DNA from: an uncultured Clostridium sp.
GTDB taxonomy: Bacteria; Bacillota; Clostridia; TANB77; CAG-508
Assembly: GCA_900554565.1 (NCBI GenBank)
Contig: USHX01000025.1
Location: forward strand, 1-19,461
Length of the DNA stretch: 19,461 nucleotides
Direction of reading: 5' to 3'
The notes under the pieces are model-generated. The model was not told where the DNA came from and did not search any database. It saw only the letters and a list, made by a program, of their open reading frames with translations. The first letter of the stretch is position 1; every line of letters begins with the position of its first letter. Shown in pieces: positions 1 to 5,632 of the stretch. A program made the position numbers and the translations under genes.

Positions 1-48
1 CAAATAAGTGGAGATGAATACAATTCGATAGAGAAACTTGTTAGATAA
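1..48 (+). CDS. C-terminal end of an upstream gene (partial)
   Basis: The first 48 bases read as an open frame of 15 residues (QISGDEYNSIEKLVR) ending in TAA. The residue mix is protein-like, and a terminator-like hairpin follows about 45 bp later, so this is probably the 3' end of a gene that begins outside the window. It is too short for any family assignment. Confidence 0.4.
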   Translation, partial: QISGDEYNSIEKLVR

Positions 49-94
49 ATTACAATTTTGTATTTAGGTTATAAAAATAATTTCGAGAAAAATA

Positions 95-134
95 AAAGAA
101 AAGTAATAGAATTAAATTTTTATTACTTTTCTTT
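95..134 (+). terminator. Terminator-like hairpin after the partial upstream gene
   Basis: A 14-bp perfect stem pairs 95-108 with 121-134 around a 12-nt loop. The 3' arm is T-rich (TTTTCTTT) and so doubles as the U-tract. The stem is almost entirely A-T, so strength is doubtful, but the position just after the stop at 48 fits an intrinsic terminator. The inverted repeat also works on the other strand. Bases 135-240 show nothing else recognisable. Confidence 0.45.
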
Positions 135-240
135 AGTTGTGAAAACTGAACATTTAAGAACTTTCTTTAATTATTTATTTACCATAAAACATACTTTATT
201 TACCTAACCATTAAAAAAAATAAATTCTGATAGAAAGATT

Positions 241-288
241 ATGAAAAAACTACCTAATTATTTATCATTAGATGAGGCAAAAAAATGA
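241..288 (+). other. Short ORF MKKLPNYLSLDEAKK ending on an A7 run
   Basis: A 15-codon frame starts at ATG 241 and ends in TGA at 286-288, overlapping the ATG (285-287) of the next ORF as ATGA. The last sense codons are GCA AAA AAA, so the stop sits directly after seven A's. Either the two ORFs are translationally coupled, or a -1 slip on A AAA AAA (equivalently one extra A) fuses them into a single protein of about 111 residues. No strong ribosome-binding site precedes ATG 241. Function unknown. Confidence 0.35.
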
Positions 289-575
289 TAAATATATATG
301 CTAATAGCATTCATTCTGTAGAATTAAATTTATTAGATGGCCAAAAATATGGGATTCCAATTATGAATTTTTTTCATCCTGATGGTTATAAATATTCTAA
401 TAAAATGAATGGTTTTAGCAATATTTTTCTTGTAAATGAATCAGCTGAAAATCTTTTAAGTAGAAAAAGAACTATTGACAATTCTTGTGAAGCATGTTGT
501 AATTTCCAATGTAATTTTCTCGAAAGTCAGCTTATGACAAGATTTATGTATCCAAATCCAAAGTTAATTTTTTAA
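285..575 (+). CDS. Small Cys-rich hypothetical protein
   Basis: This 96-residue protein is not recognised. It has no signal peptide or membrane segment. The C-terminal third carries a cysteine cluster, CEACCNFQC (about residues 68-76), which could bind metal or an iron-sulfur cluster, or could be the tail of a larger Cys-motif enzyme. The start ATG overlaps the TGA of a 15-codon ORF whose frame could be joined to this one by a one-base slip on an A7 run, so the true product may be longer at the N-terminus. A strong intrinsic terminator begins 12 bp after the stop, supporting real expression of the unit. It could also be a degraded fragment of a larger gene, in keeping with the decayed genes next to it. 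Confidence 0.45.
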   Translation: MINIYANSIHSVELNLLDGQKYGIPIMNFFHPDGYKYSNKMNGFSNIFLVNESAENLLSRKRTIDNSCEACCNFQCNFLESQLMTRFMYPNPKLIF

Positions 576-586
576 TTGCTACCTTT

Positions 587-622
587 AAATACCCAATAAT
601 AGAATTATTATTGGGTATTTTT
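587..622 (+). terminator. Intrinsic terminator
   Basis: A 14-bp perfect stem (AAATACCCAATAAT at 587-600 with ATTATTGGGTATTT at 607-620) encloses a 6-nt loop and runs into a T-tract ending at 622. It terminates the Cys-rich ORF unit. Confidence 0.85.
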
Positions 623-627
623 CTTGA

Positions 628-978
628 TTAACTTATAAATATAATGATAAAATTAGAAAAGAAGGTGGTGAATCTAAAAATATATTTTTAGATTTTAAAG
701 ATGAAAACGAATCAGATAGTGTTCTTAAAATTTCCAGGGAATCAGGAAAAATAAATGTAACTGATAATATGGATTTTGTAAATGCTGTTTTTTCAATGTT
801 AAAATTTGATTTTTATAAAGAATTAGATAGAGTAAGATATGAATATGTAAAAAATAAAGTTACTTTTGAAATAGACGAATATACAAAGCCAGAAATGAAA
901 GTAGTAGGAATTGAAGGAGCTAAAGAAGAAGTTGACAAAGTATATAAAGTATTAAAAGATAATTTTAATATTGAATAA
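628..978 (+). pseudogene. Truncated CYTH-domain protein (class IV adenylate cyclase/ThTPase-like remnant)
   Basis: An open frame runs from just after a stop at 625-627 to TAA at 976-978. It has no in-frame ATG until 769, where only the last 69 codons remain. The C-terminal half reads like the end of a CYTH triphosphate-tunnel protein: a KELDRVRYEY strand, then VTFEIDEYTKPEMKVVGIEG, then a closing helix (KEEVDKVYKVLKD). Upstream in the same frame are LDFKDENESDSVLKISRE and further CYTH-like residues. The N-terminal strand with the usual ExExK motif is absent in this frame. CYTH enzymes act on phosphorylated nucleotides or polyphosphate in the cytoplasm. This copy lacks about the first third of the fold, so it is probably inactive. 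A short product starting at 769 cannot be excluded. Confidence 0.5.
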
Positions 979-1044
979 AATTGAAAATTTAAACACATTA
1001 ATGTATGTTAATTTCATCAATTCAAATAAAAATGAGTAGAGTAG

Positions 1045-1209
1045 GGGGAAAACCATATTTTTAATGTTGTAGATGATTTTATAATATCTAATATTAATAA
1101 ATTGGATTTATTTGTTGATTAAATGATTAAAGATATAAATCGTTATTTAAAAGAAAATCCATTGAACGGTACAATATTTAAAAAGGGAGAAGGAAATAAT
1201 GTCGGATAG
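1045..1209 (+). pseudogene. Broken ORF fragments (gene remnant)
   Basis: One frame reads GENHIFNVVDDFIISNINK and onward to a TAA at 1120-1122. It resumes at once with ATG 1123 for 28 codons (MIKDINRYLKENPLNGTIFKKGEG and a few more) to TAG at 1207-1209. The residues on both sides of the stop look like coding sequence, which suggests one gene broken by an in-frame stop. No family was recognised. It follows the CYTH remnant, so the region appears to be undergoing decay. Confidence 0.3.
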
Positions 1210-1362
1210 AAGAAAATTATTCTTTTATTATGTATATTTAATATAATTATTTTATATATAAAAAGAGCTTTAGAAAAATTTTGTGCAAAGTTTTTACAAA
1301 ATAAAATTCACTTAAAATTTATAAAATTATAAATTAAATATTTTAAATTTATAAAATTTTTT

Positions 1363-1405
1363 AAACCAAACATTTGTTAATTGCAAATTTTAATGTTTGG
1401 TTTTT
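1363..1405 (+). terminator. Intrinsic terminator
   Basis: A 12-bp perfect stem (AAACCAAACATT at 1363-1374 with AATGTTTGGTTT at 1392-1403) has a 17-nt loop and ends in TTTTT. It could terminate the remnant region to its left. Because the sequence is an inverted repeat flanked by A's and T's, it could also act on the other strand. Confidence 0.7.
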
Positions 1406-1443
1406 AATTTATATGTATTTTAATTATTATAATTTAAACTTGT

Positions 1444-1465
1444 GAAAATCAATTTTAAGCCATTT
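1444..1465 (+). repeat. Phased repeat, copy 1 (diverged)
   Basis: Reads GAAAATCAATTTTAAGCC followed by ATTT. It matches the core of copies 2 and 3 with two or three changes, and similarity does not continue beyond the core. It starts 170 bp before copy 2. Confidence 0.55.
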
Positions 1466-1613
1466 ACAATATTGCAATATTAAATTATTCATCTAAACAT
1501 TAAATTTAGATTTATTTGAGTTGTTTATGAAAATTTTAGTTATATATATGCAATTTTTATAATTATCTGCAGATGCTAAAGTAATCTCTAAAAGATCTAA
1601 AATAACAGCTTAT

Positions 1614-1680
1614 GAGAATCGATTTTAAGCCATTTTTATACTTAAGCTATATAACTTGTTGTTTAGTATTTTAGCAAAAT
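1614..1680 (+). repeat. Phased repeat, copy 2
   Basis: The core GAGAATCGATTTTAAGCC at 1614-1631 is identical to copy 3. Similarity continues through a T-run, a TTAAG(G)CTATA-like block and TTGTTG to about 1680. The core contains the palindrome AATCGATT. The direct orientation and 173-bp step to copy 3 suggest iterons or protein-binding sites, or duplicated small RNA units. Confidence 0.65.
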
Positions 1681-1786
1681 ATTGATAATTCTGGGTTTGA
1701 GAGATTTTAGATAAAAAATAACCAAATTTTTTATACTTATATAAATATATAAGAAACTGAAAAAATACCTAAAAAAAGCGACGCAC

Positions 1787-1853
1787 GAGAATCGATTTTA
1801 AGCCGTTTTTATTTTTAAGGCTTATAGTTTGTTGTTGGTAAAATACGGCAAAT
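1787..1853 (+). repeat. Phased repeat, copy 3
   Basis: The core GAGAATCGATTTTAAGCC is at 1787-1804, followed by the same downstream pattern as copy 2 (T-run, TTAAGGCTTATA, TTGTTG, then an AAAATAC-GCAAA block). Here TAAGCC and GGCTTA can pair as a 6-bp stem, which copy 2 cannot form fully. It may have a structural role in RNA or be a binding site in DNA. Confidence 0.65.
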
Positions 1854-2020
1854 ATAGAGAAATAGGCATTTTGAAGATTTTTGGAAAATTTATATAAAAT
1901 ATAATATGAAATAGAAATTATTAAGTAATAAAATTAAATTTTAAATAGAAAAATTATTTAGATGTAAATTATAAGGATAAATTATAAAACTGATTTAAAA
2001 TTGATTTTAGAAACAAATAT

Positions 2021-2176
2021 CTGGGACTAGACTAACATTATTACAAGTAATAAATTATAAAGTAATAATGTTAGTCAAACGATAGCTAATAAATAGCTAG
2101 TAAAGCCTTTAAGGCTAGTAGTTACAAGAACTTGTAGGTAGGACTCTAAAAGGGGTTCTATTATTTTGCTCCTATC
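2021..2176. ncRNA. Candidate structured RNA or structured DNA locus (hairpin cluster)
   Basis: Several adjacent inverted repeats stand out from an A+T-rich background. They are a 15-bp perfect stem GACTAACATTATTAC (2030-2044 with 2062-2076), TAGCTA (2083-2088 with 2094-2099), AGCCT/AGGCT (2104-2108 with 2112-2116), TACAAG/CTTGTA (2123-2128 with 2131-2136), and GGTAGGA/TCCTATC (2137-2143 with 2170-2176, one G-U). GTAATAA occurs twice (2047 and 2062), so TTATTAC has two possible partners. An intrinsic terminator lies downstream at 2291-2323. I do not recognise an RNA family. A replication origin or transfer origin built of hairpins is the main alternative. Confidence 0.4.
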
Positions 2177-2290
2177 TCATATTGCACAAAACTTTGATAA
2201 TATAAACCAAATGTAACCTCTTTTTATGTCTAATAGGATACATATATTATTCAGCATAAAAAATGTAGTTATTGAAATAATATCTAACAA

Positions 2291-2323
2291 AAAGTTAATT
2301 AAAAAAATTAGCTTTATTTTTTT
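2291..2323 (+). terminator. Intrinsic terminator or attenuator before the parAB operon
   Basis: AAAGTTAATT (2291-2300) pairs with AATTAGCTTT (2306-2315), ten pairs with one T-G, and is followed by seven T's (2317-2323). It lies 34 bp before the ATG at 2358 and after the hairpin cluster. It would therefore end an upstream non-coding transcript or attenuate read-through into the operon. Confidence 0.6.
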
Positions 2324-2357
2324 GCCTTCAAAATAAAAATTTAGGAGGTAATTTTAA

Positions 2358-2981
2358 ATGAAAAAATCAATATATGATTTTAAAAGAAAGTATGCAGTAC
2401 AAGATGAATTATTAAACGAAGGAACTTTAGAAGGATTAGATGAAAGAACACTACACGAAACTATAAAAGCAATGTTAGTGAATACAACTAAAGACTGTAT
2501 TAAATATGAAAACTGGATGGATCCTGATATGGCAGAAATAAGTAAGTTACTTGTTAAAGAAAATAAAACAGAAGATGATATGCAAAAAATAAAAAATGCC
2601 CAAGACAGGTTAAGAAATTCATTACATTTTGCTCAAATATCAGAAAATAGTTTATATACTTTAATCTATCAAATGTTATTATCTGAAGATATAAAGCGAG
2701 TTTTTAAACAAGAAATACCATTGATGTATAATGACCTATATTATCTAATAGATATGGAAGATGAAATCGCAGAGAGTATTGAATTTTCACTTTCAGAGCT
2801 TTATGAATCTCCAAGCTTTAAAGAAATATGTTCACTTATAAATGAAACTATTGATGACTTTATTGAAAATGCAGAAGAATATATAGAGAATGTAAAAGAA
2901 CGAGATTTATATGAGCAATTTGTAAGTTATAGAGAACAATACAGAAAAAGTAAGGAAGAAAAGGAGAATGCCAATGAGTAA
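2358..2981 (+). CDS. Acidic helical protein of the parAB operon, unknown function
   Basis: This 207-residue cytoplasmic protein is not recognised. It has no signal peptide, membrane segment or nucleotide-binding motif. The composition is acidic and predicted to be almost all helical, with a Glu-rich middle and end (ENAEEYIENVKERDLYEQF near residues 170-190, then a Lys/Glu-rich tail). The ribosome-binding site TAGGAGG lies about 8 nt before ATG 2358. Its stop overlaps the parA start as ATGAGTAA, so the two genes are co-translated. First position in a partition operon suggests an accessory role in segregation, copy control or replication. Its length and composition do not match RepA_N initiators that I know. 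Expression may be attenuated by the terminator just upstream. Confidence 0.8.
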   Translation: MKKSIYDFKRKYAVQDELLNEGTLEGLDERTLHETIKAMLVNTTKDCIKYENWMDPDMAEISKLLVKENKTEDDMQKIKNAQDRLRNSLHFAQISENSLYTLIYQMLLSEDIKRVFKQEIPLMYNDLYYLIDMEDEIAESIEFSLSELYESPSFKEICSLINETIDDFIENAEEYIENVKERDLYEQFVSYREQYRKSKEEKENANE

Positions 2982-3792
2982 AGTTATAGCAATAGCAAAT
3001 CAAAAGGGTGGAGTTGGAAAAACAACTACCACTTTTTCTTTAGGTGTAGCTCTTGCTAAACAAGGAAAAAAAGTATTACTTATTGACGCAGATCCACAAG
3101 GCGATTTGACTACTTGTATGGGATATTATAATCAAGATGAATTGCAGAATACCATTGGAACTTTAATGTCTGATACAATATGTGATAATGAGATAAATGC
3201 GGAGAATAGCATACTTCATCACAAAGAAGGTATAGATTTAATTCCATCTAATTTAGATTTATCTGCAATAGAGTTTTCTTTGGTAAATGCAATGAGTAGA
3301 GAGTTTACACTTAAAAATTCTATAAGAGAAATAAAAGATAATTACGATTATGTTTTAATTGATTGTATGCCCAGCTTAGGAATGATAACCATAAATGCAC
3401 TGGCTTGTAGTGACAAAATAATAATTCCAGTACAGGGAGAGTATCTTGCTGCAAAAGGTATGGGACATTTATTAAAGACAGTAAATAGAGTTCATAAACA
3501 AATAAATCCCAATTTAAAAATTGGAGGTGTCTTGCTCACTCTTGTTGATAAAAGAACTAATTTGTCGAAAGATGTAAGAGATACGATAAATGAAAATTAT
3601 GGACACTATGTAAACATATATAATACTGAAATTCCTAAAGCTATAAATACAGCAAAATCTACATCAACAGGGAAAAGCATTTTTGAGTTTGATAAAAATA
3701 GTCCTGTCGCAGAGGCATATAAAAATTTAGCAAAGGAGGTATTAGACAATGAAAGAACAAGAACAAAAAATGAAACTTCCAAAGCTAGATGA
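2974..3792 (+). CDS. parA: ParA/Soj-family partition ATPase
   Basis: ParA ATPases bind the nucleoid non-specifically in the ATP form and, with ParB on centromere sites, move and position element copies at cell division. The protein starts almost directly with the deviant Walker A motif KGGVGKTT (residues 11-18), followed by A' DADPQGDLT (38-46) and Walker B YVLIDCMPS with Asp130. It lacks an N-terminal helix-turn-helix domain, so it resembles Soj and small plasmid ParA proteins. I chose ATG 2974 (272 residues) because AAGGAG at 2961-2966 is 7 nt away, whereas ATG 2968 leaves only 1 nt. It overlaps the preceding gene by 8 bp and parB by 44 bp in a different frame, which implies translational coupling and balanced synthesis. 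Confidence 0.95.
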   Translation: MSKVIAIANQKGGVGKTTTTFSLGVALAKQGKKVLLIDADPQGDLTTCMGYYNQDELQNTIGTLMSDTICDNEINAENSILHHKEGIDLIPSNLDLSAIEFSLVNAMSREFTLKNSIREIKDNYDYVLIDCMPSLGMITINALACSDKIIIPVQGEYLAAKGMGHLLKTVNRVHKQINPNLKIGGVLLTLVDKRTNLSKDVRDTINENYGHYVNIYNTEIPKAINTAKSTSTGKSIFEFDKNSPVAEAYKNLAKEVLDNERTRTKNETSKAR

Positions 3793-4699
3793 TTTGTTTA
3801 CAATTCAAGAACAGAGAGATTATGAAAAAGCCGAAAAAGTTGAAGAAATTAATATAAGTAGTATCAAAGATTTTCCTAATCATCCTTTTAAAGTAATTAA
3901 TGATGAAAAAATGCAAGAAATGGTTAAGAGTGTAAAGGAATATGGAGTAATATTACCTGTTATAGTTAGACCAAAAGAAGATGGAACTTATGAAATGATT
4001 TCTGGACATAGAAGAAAAAGAGCTTGTGAACTTGCAGGAATAAAACAAATAAGATGTATAGTGAAAGATTTAACAGATGATGAGGCAACAATTCTTATGG
4101 TTGATAGTAATATTCAAAGAGAAGAAATATTGCCTAGCGAAAAAGCATTTGCATATAAACTTAAATTAGAAGCAATGAAACATCAAGGAAAAAGAATTGA
4201 TTTAGAAGAAAATGAAACTTCGACACCAGTGGTGTCAAAGTTGAGAACTGATGAAATACTAGGAGAAGAAGTTGGAGAAAGTAGAGAAAATATAAGAAGA
4301 TATATTCGTCTTACATATTTAATACCAGAGTTATTAGAAGAAGTTGATAATAAAAGAATAGCTTTTAGACCAGCCGTAGAATTATCTTATTTAGAAGAAG
4401 ATTATCAATATGTAGTTTTAAATAAATTACAATATGACGAGGTTTCTCCTAGTTTAAGTCAAGCTATAACATTAAAGAAAATGCAACAAGAAGGAACTAT
4501 ATCTGAAGAAAAAATAGAGAATTTGTTAGATAAAGAAAAACCAAATCAAAAAGAGTTCATAAAGATACACAATGATAGAATAGAAAAATATATACCAACT
4601 AAAGTCAAAGACTCTGGTAAGATAGAAGATTTTATTATCCAATGTGTGGAAGAACACAACAAAAGGGAAAGATTAAAACAAGAACGAAATGCTCGATAA
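3749..4699 (+). CDS. parB: ParB-family centromere-binding partition protein
   Basis: ParB binds parS-type sites, spreads along DNA as a CTP-dependent clamp and stimulates the ATPase of ParA. This 316-residue protein has the ParB/Spo0J N-terminal domain, with INISSIKDFPNHPF (35-47), the GHRRKRA motif (86-92) and the NIQREEILPSEKAFAY box (121-136). A helix-turn-helix segment lies near 165-195 (DEILGEEVGESRENIRRYIR). The C-terminus is charged and helical, suitable for dimerisation. AGGAGG at 3734-3739, inside parA, lies 9 nt before ATG 3749, supporting this start and the 44-bp overlap. Two TGTGTGAACA elements just after the stop are candidate binding sites. The family and gene order match partition loci of Tn1549/CTn-like elements. 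Confidence 0.93.
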   Translation: MKEQEQKMKLPKLDDLFTIQEQRDYEKAEKVEEINISSIKDFPNHPFKVINDEKMQEMVKSVKEYGVILPVIVRPKEDGTYEMISGHRRKRACELAGIKQIRCIVKDLTDDEATILMVDSNIQREEILPSEKAFAYKLKLEAMKHQGKRIDLEENETSTPVVSKLRTDEILGEEVGESRENIRRYIRLTYLIPELLEEVDNKRIAFRPAVELSYLEEDYQYVVLNKLQYDEVSPSLSQAITLKKMQQEGTISEEKIENLLDKEKPNQKEFIKIHNDRIEKYIPTKVKDSGKIEDFIIQCVEEHNKRERLKQERNAR

Positions 4700-4701
4700 T
4701 G

Positions 4702-4749
4702 TGTGTGAACAATAGATTTACAAGTAGTTTTATTTTTTGTGTGAACACA
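4702..4749. repeat. Pair of TGTGTGAACA elements after parB (possible parS)
   Basis: TGTGTGAACA occurs at 4702-4711 and again at 4738-4747, 36 bp apart in the same orientation. The second copy extends to the palindrome TGTGT-GA-ACACA (4738-4749). Directly repeated, partly palindromic sites beside a parB gene are a plausible centromere, but they differ from the classical chromosomal parS sequence. Confidence 0.35.
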
Positions 4750-4792
4750 TTACAAAGTTTTCCCTTACAATCCCTTTTAAATACATACTATA

Positions 4793-4833
4793 TTACAAAC
4801 TAAAAAAGAATTATTATATTAAATATATATAAT
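4793..4833 (+). promoter_or_regulatory. Possible promoter for the membrane-anchored gene
   Basis: TTACAA (4793-4798) and TATATT (4815-4820) are separated by 16 bp. A perfect TATAAT occurs at 4828-4833 but lacks a good -35 at the right distance. In such A+T-rich DNA these matches are weak evidence. The gap of almost 200 bp after parB does make a new transcription start likely here. Confidence 0.3.
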
Positions 4834-4895
4834 GCTTTATACATTTGTTTTTATATCTAGAAAGCATATAATTAAGCTATAAGGAGATGGTAGTA

Positions 4896-5558
4896 GTGAA
4901 AAGTAAAAAGATATTAGTTTCAATAATTATAGCCTTAATAGTGATATTATTTGCAAATATCATGATTATAAAATCAAAGAAATTTAGTAAGATAAAAAAA
5001 GAGAAAGAGATTGTAACTGAAATAAATAATACTGATGATGAAGAAATAGAAAATACTGAAGTGATGGTTTTTAAAGATGATATAGAAAAACAAGAGAAAG
5101 TAGAAGAAATACCACAAGAAATTGATACCGTAAAAGATAATATTCAAGAAGAAACAAAGGAAAATTCAATAGCAACACAAGATAAAAAAGTAGAAAGTTC
5201 AAAACCAGTAGAACAAGCCAAAACAATACCTGTTACTACAAGTAAAAAGACCGTAGAAAAAGAAACAACGACAGTACCAGAACAGCCAAAGGAAGAAAAA
5301 CAAAGAGATATAAAACAATCTGAAAAAGCGAAGTGTTCTGATACCAAACATGGTGTAGGAGTTGGAAACTCAAATAAATGGTTTAGCTCAAAACAAGATG
5401 CAATTAATTACTATCAAGGAATAATTAAAACTTGGGGAGATAAATGGGAAAAATTTGAGATCAATGATGAAACATATCAAAAAAATTGTCCGTATGGGTA
5501 TGAAACTTGGTCATGTCCGTTTTGTGGAAAATGGACAATAAACTTTTATTATAATTAA
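4896..5558 (+). CDS. Membrane-anchored protein with C-terminal Cys/Trp-rich domain
   Basis: This 220-residue protein has an N-terminal membrane segment (about residues 5-25) acting as an uncleaved anchor. A long Lys/Glu/Thr/Pro-rich spacer (about 30-145) follows, then a compact C-terminal domain of about 75 residues. That domain has four cysteines (C147, C198, C207, C210) in the pattern NCPYGYETWSCPFCGKW, which suggests a zinc-ribbon-like or disulfide-bonded fold exposed outside the cell. GTG 4896 is the better start: AAGGAG at 4881-4886 is 9 nt away, whereas the in-frame ATG 4887 abuts the Shine-Dalgarno with no spacer. It precedes the large adhesin and may belong to the same surface module. 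I do not know its function. Confidence 0.75.
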   Translation: MKSKKILVSIIIALIVILFANIMIIKSKKFSKIKKEKEIVTEINNTDDEEIENTEVMVFKDDIEKQEKVEEIPQEIDTVKDNIQEETKENSIATQDKKVESSKPVEQAKTIPVTTSKKTVEKETTTVPEQPKEEKQRDIKQSEKAKCSDTKHGVGVGNSNKWFSSKQDAINYYQGIIKTWGDKWEKFEINDETYQKNCPYGYETWSCPFCGKWTINFYYN

Positions 5559-5576
5559 ATAAATTATTAAAAATAT

Positions 5577-5608
5577 AGAGCAGGTAGAGTATTACTTGTT
5601 CTTTTTTT
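5577..5608 (+). terminator. Intrinsic terminator between surface genes
   Basis: AGAGCAGGTA (5577-5586) pairs with TACTTGTTCT (5593-5602), ten pairs including two G-U, followed by T's to 5608. It lies just before the adhesin's ribosome-binding site. It therefore either separates the two genes or attenuates read-through into the adhesin gene. Confidence 0.65.
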
Positions 5609-5632
5609 ATGAAAAATAGGAGGTAAAATTTT

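Larger units (their letters stand above)
1210..2357. other. Gene-free region with repeats, hairpins and terminators
   Basis: I see no convincing protein-coding gene, tRNA or rRNA here. The first part (1210-1440) is extremely A+T-rich, with short direct repeats of AAATTTATAAAATT, and ends with an intrinsic terminator. Three copies of a GAATCGATTTTAAGCC-type repeat follow at about 172-bp spacing. A hairpin cluster of clearly higher G+C occupies 2021-2176, and a second terminator sits at 2291-2323. Together with the parAB operon just downstream, the layout resembles a replication or partition control region. That role is inferred from context only. Confidence 0.5.

Noticed and set aside
1444..1853. 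CRISPR array
   Set aside because: Only three repeats, diverged, with spacing of about 172 bp, and no cas genes nearby.
2026..2076. Group I intron P7-like words GACTA and AGTC in the hairpin cluster
   Set aside because: The two words are simply the arms of one perfect hairpin, and no other intron core elements were seen.
2968..2970. Earlier ATG for parA (adds Met-Pro)
   Set aside because: It is only 1 nt from the Shine-Dalgarno AAGGAG; ATG 2974 has proper 7-nt spacing.
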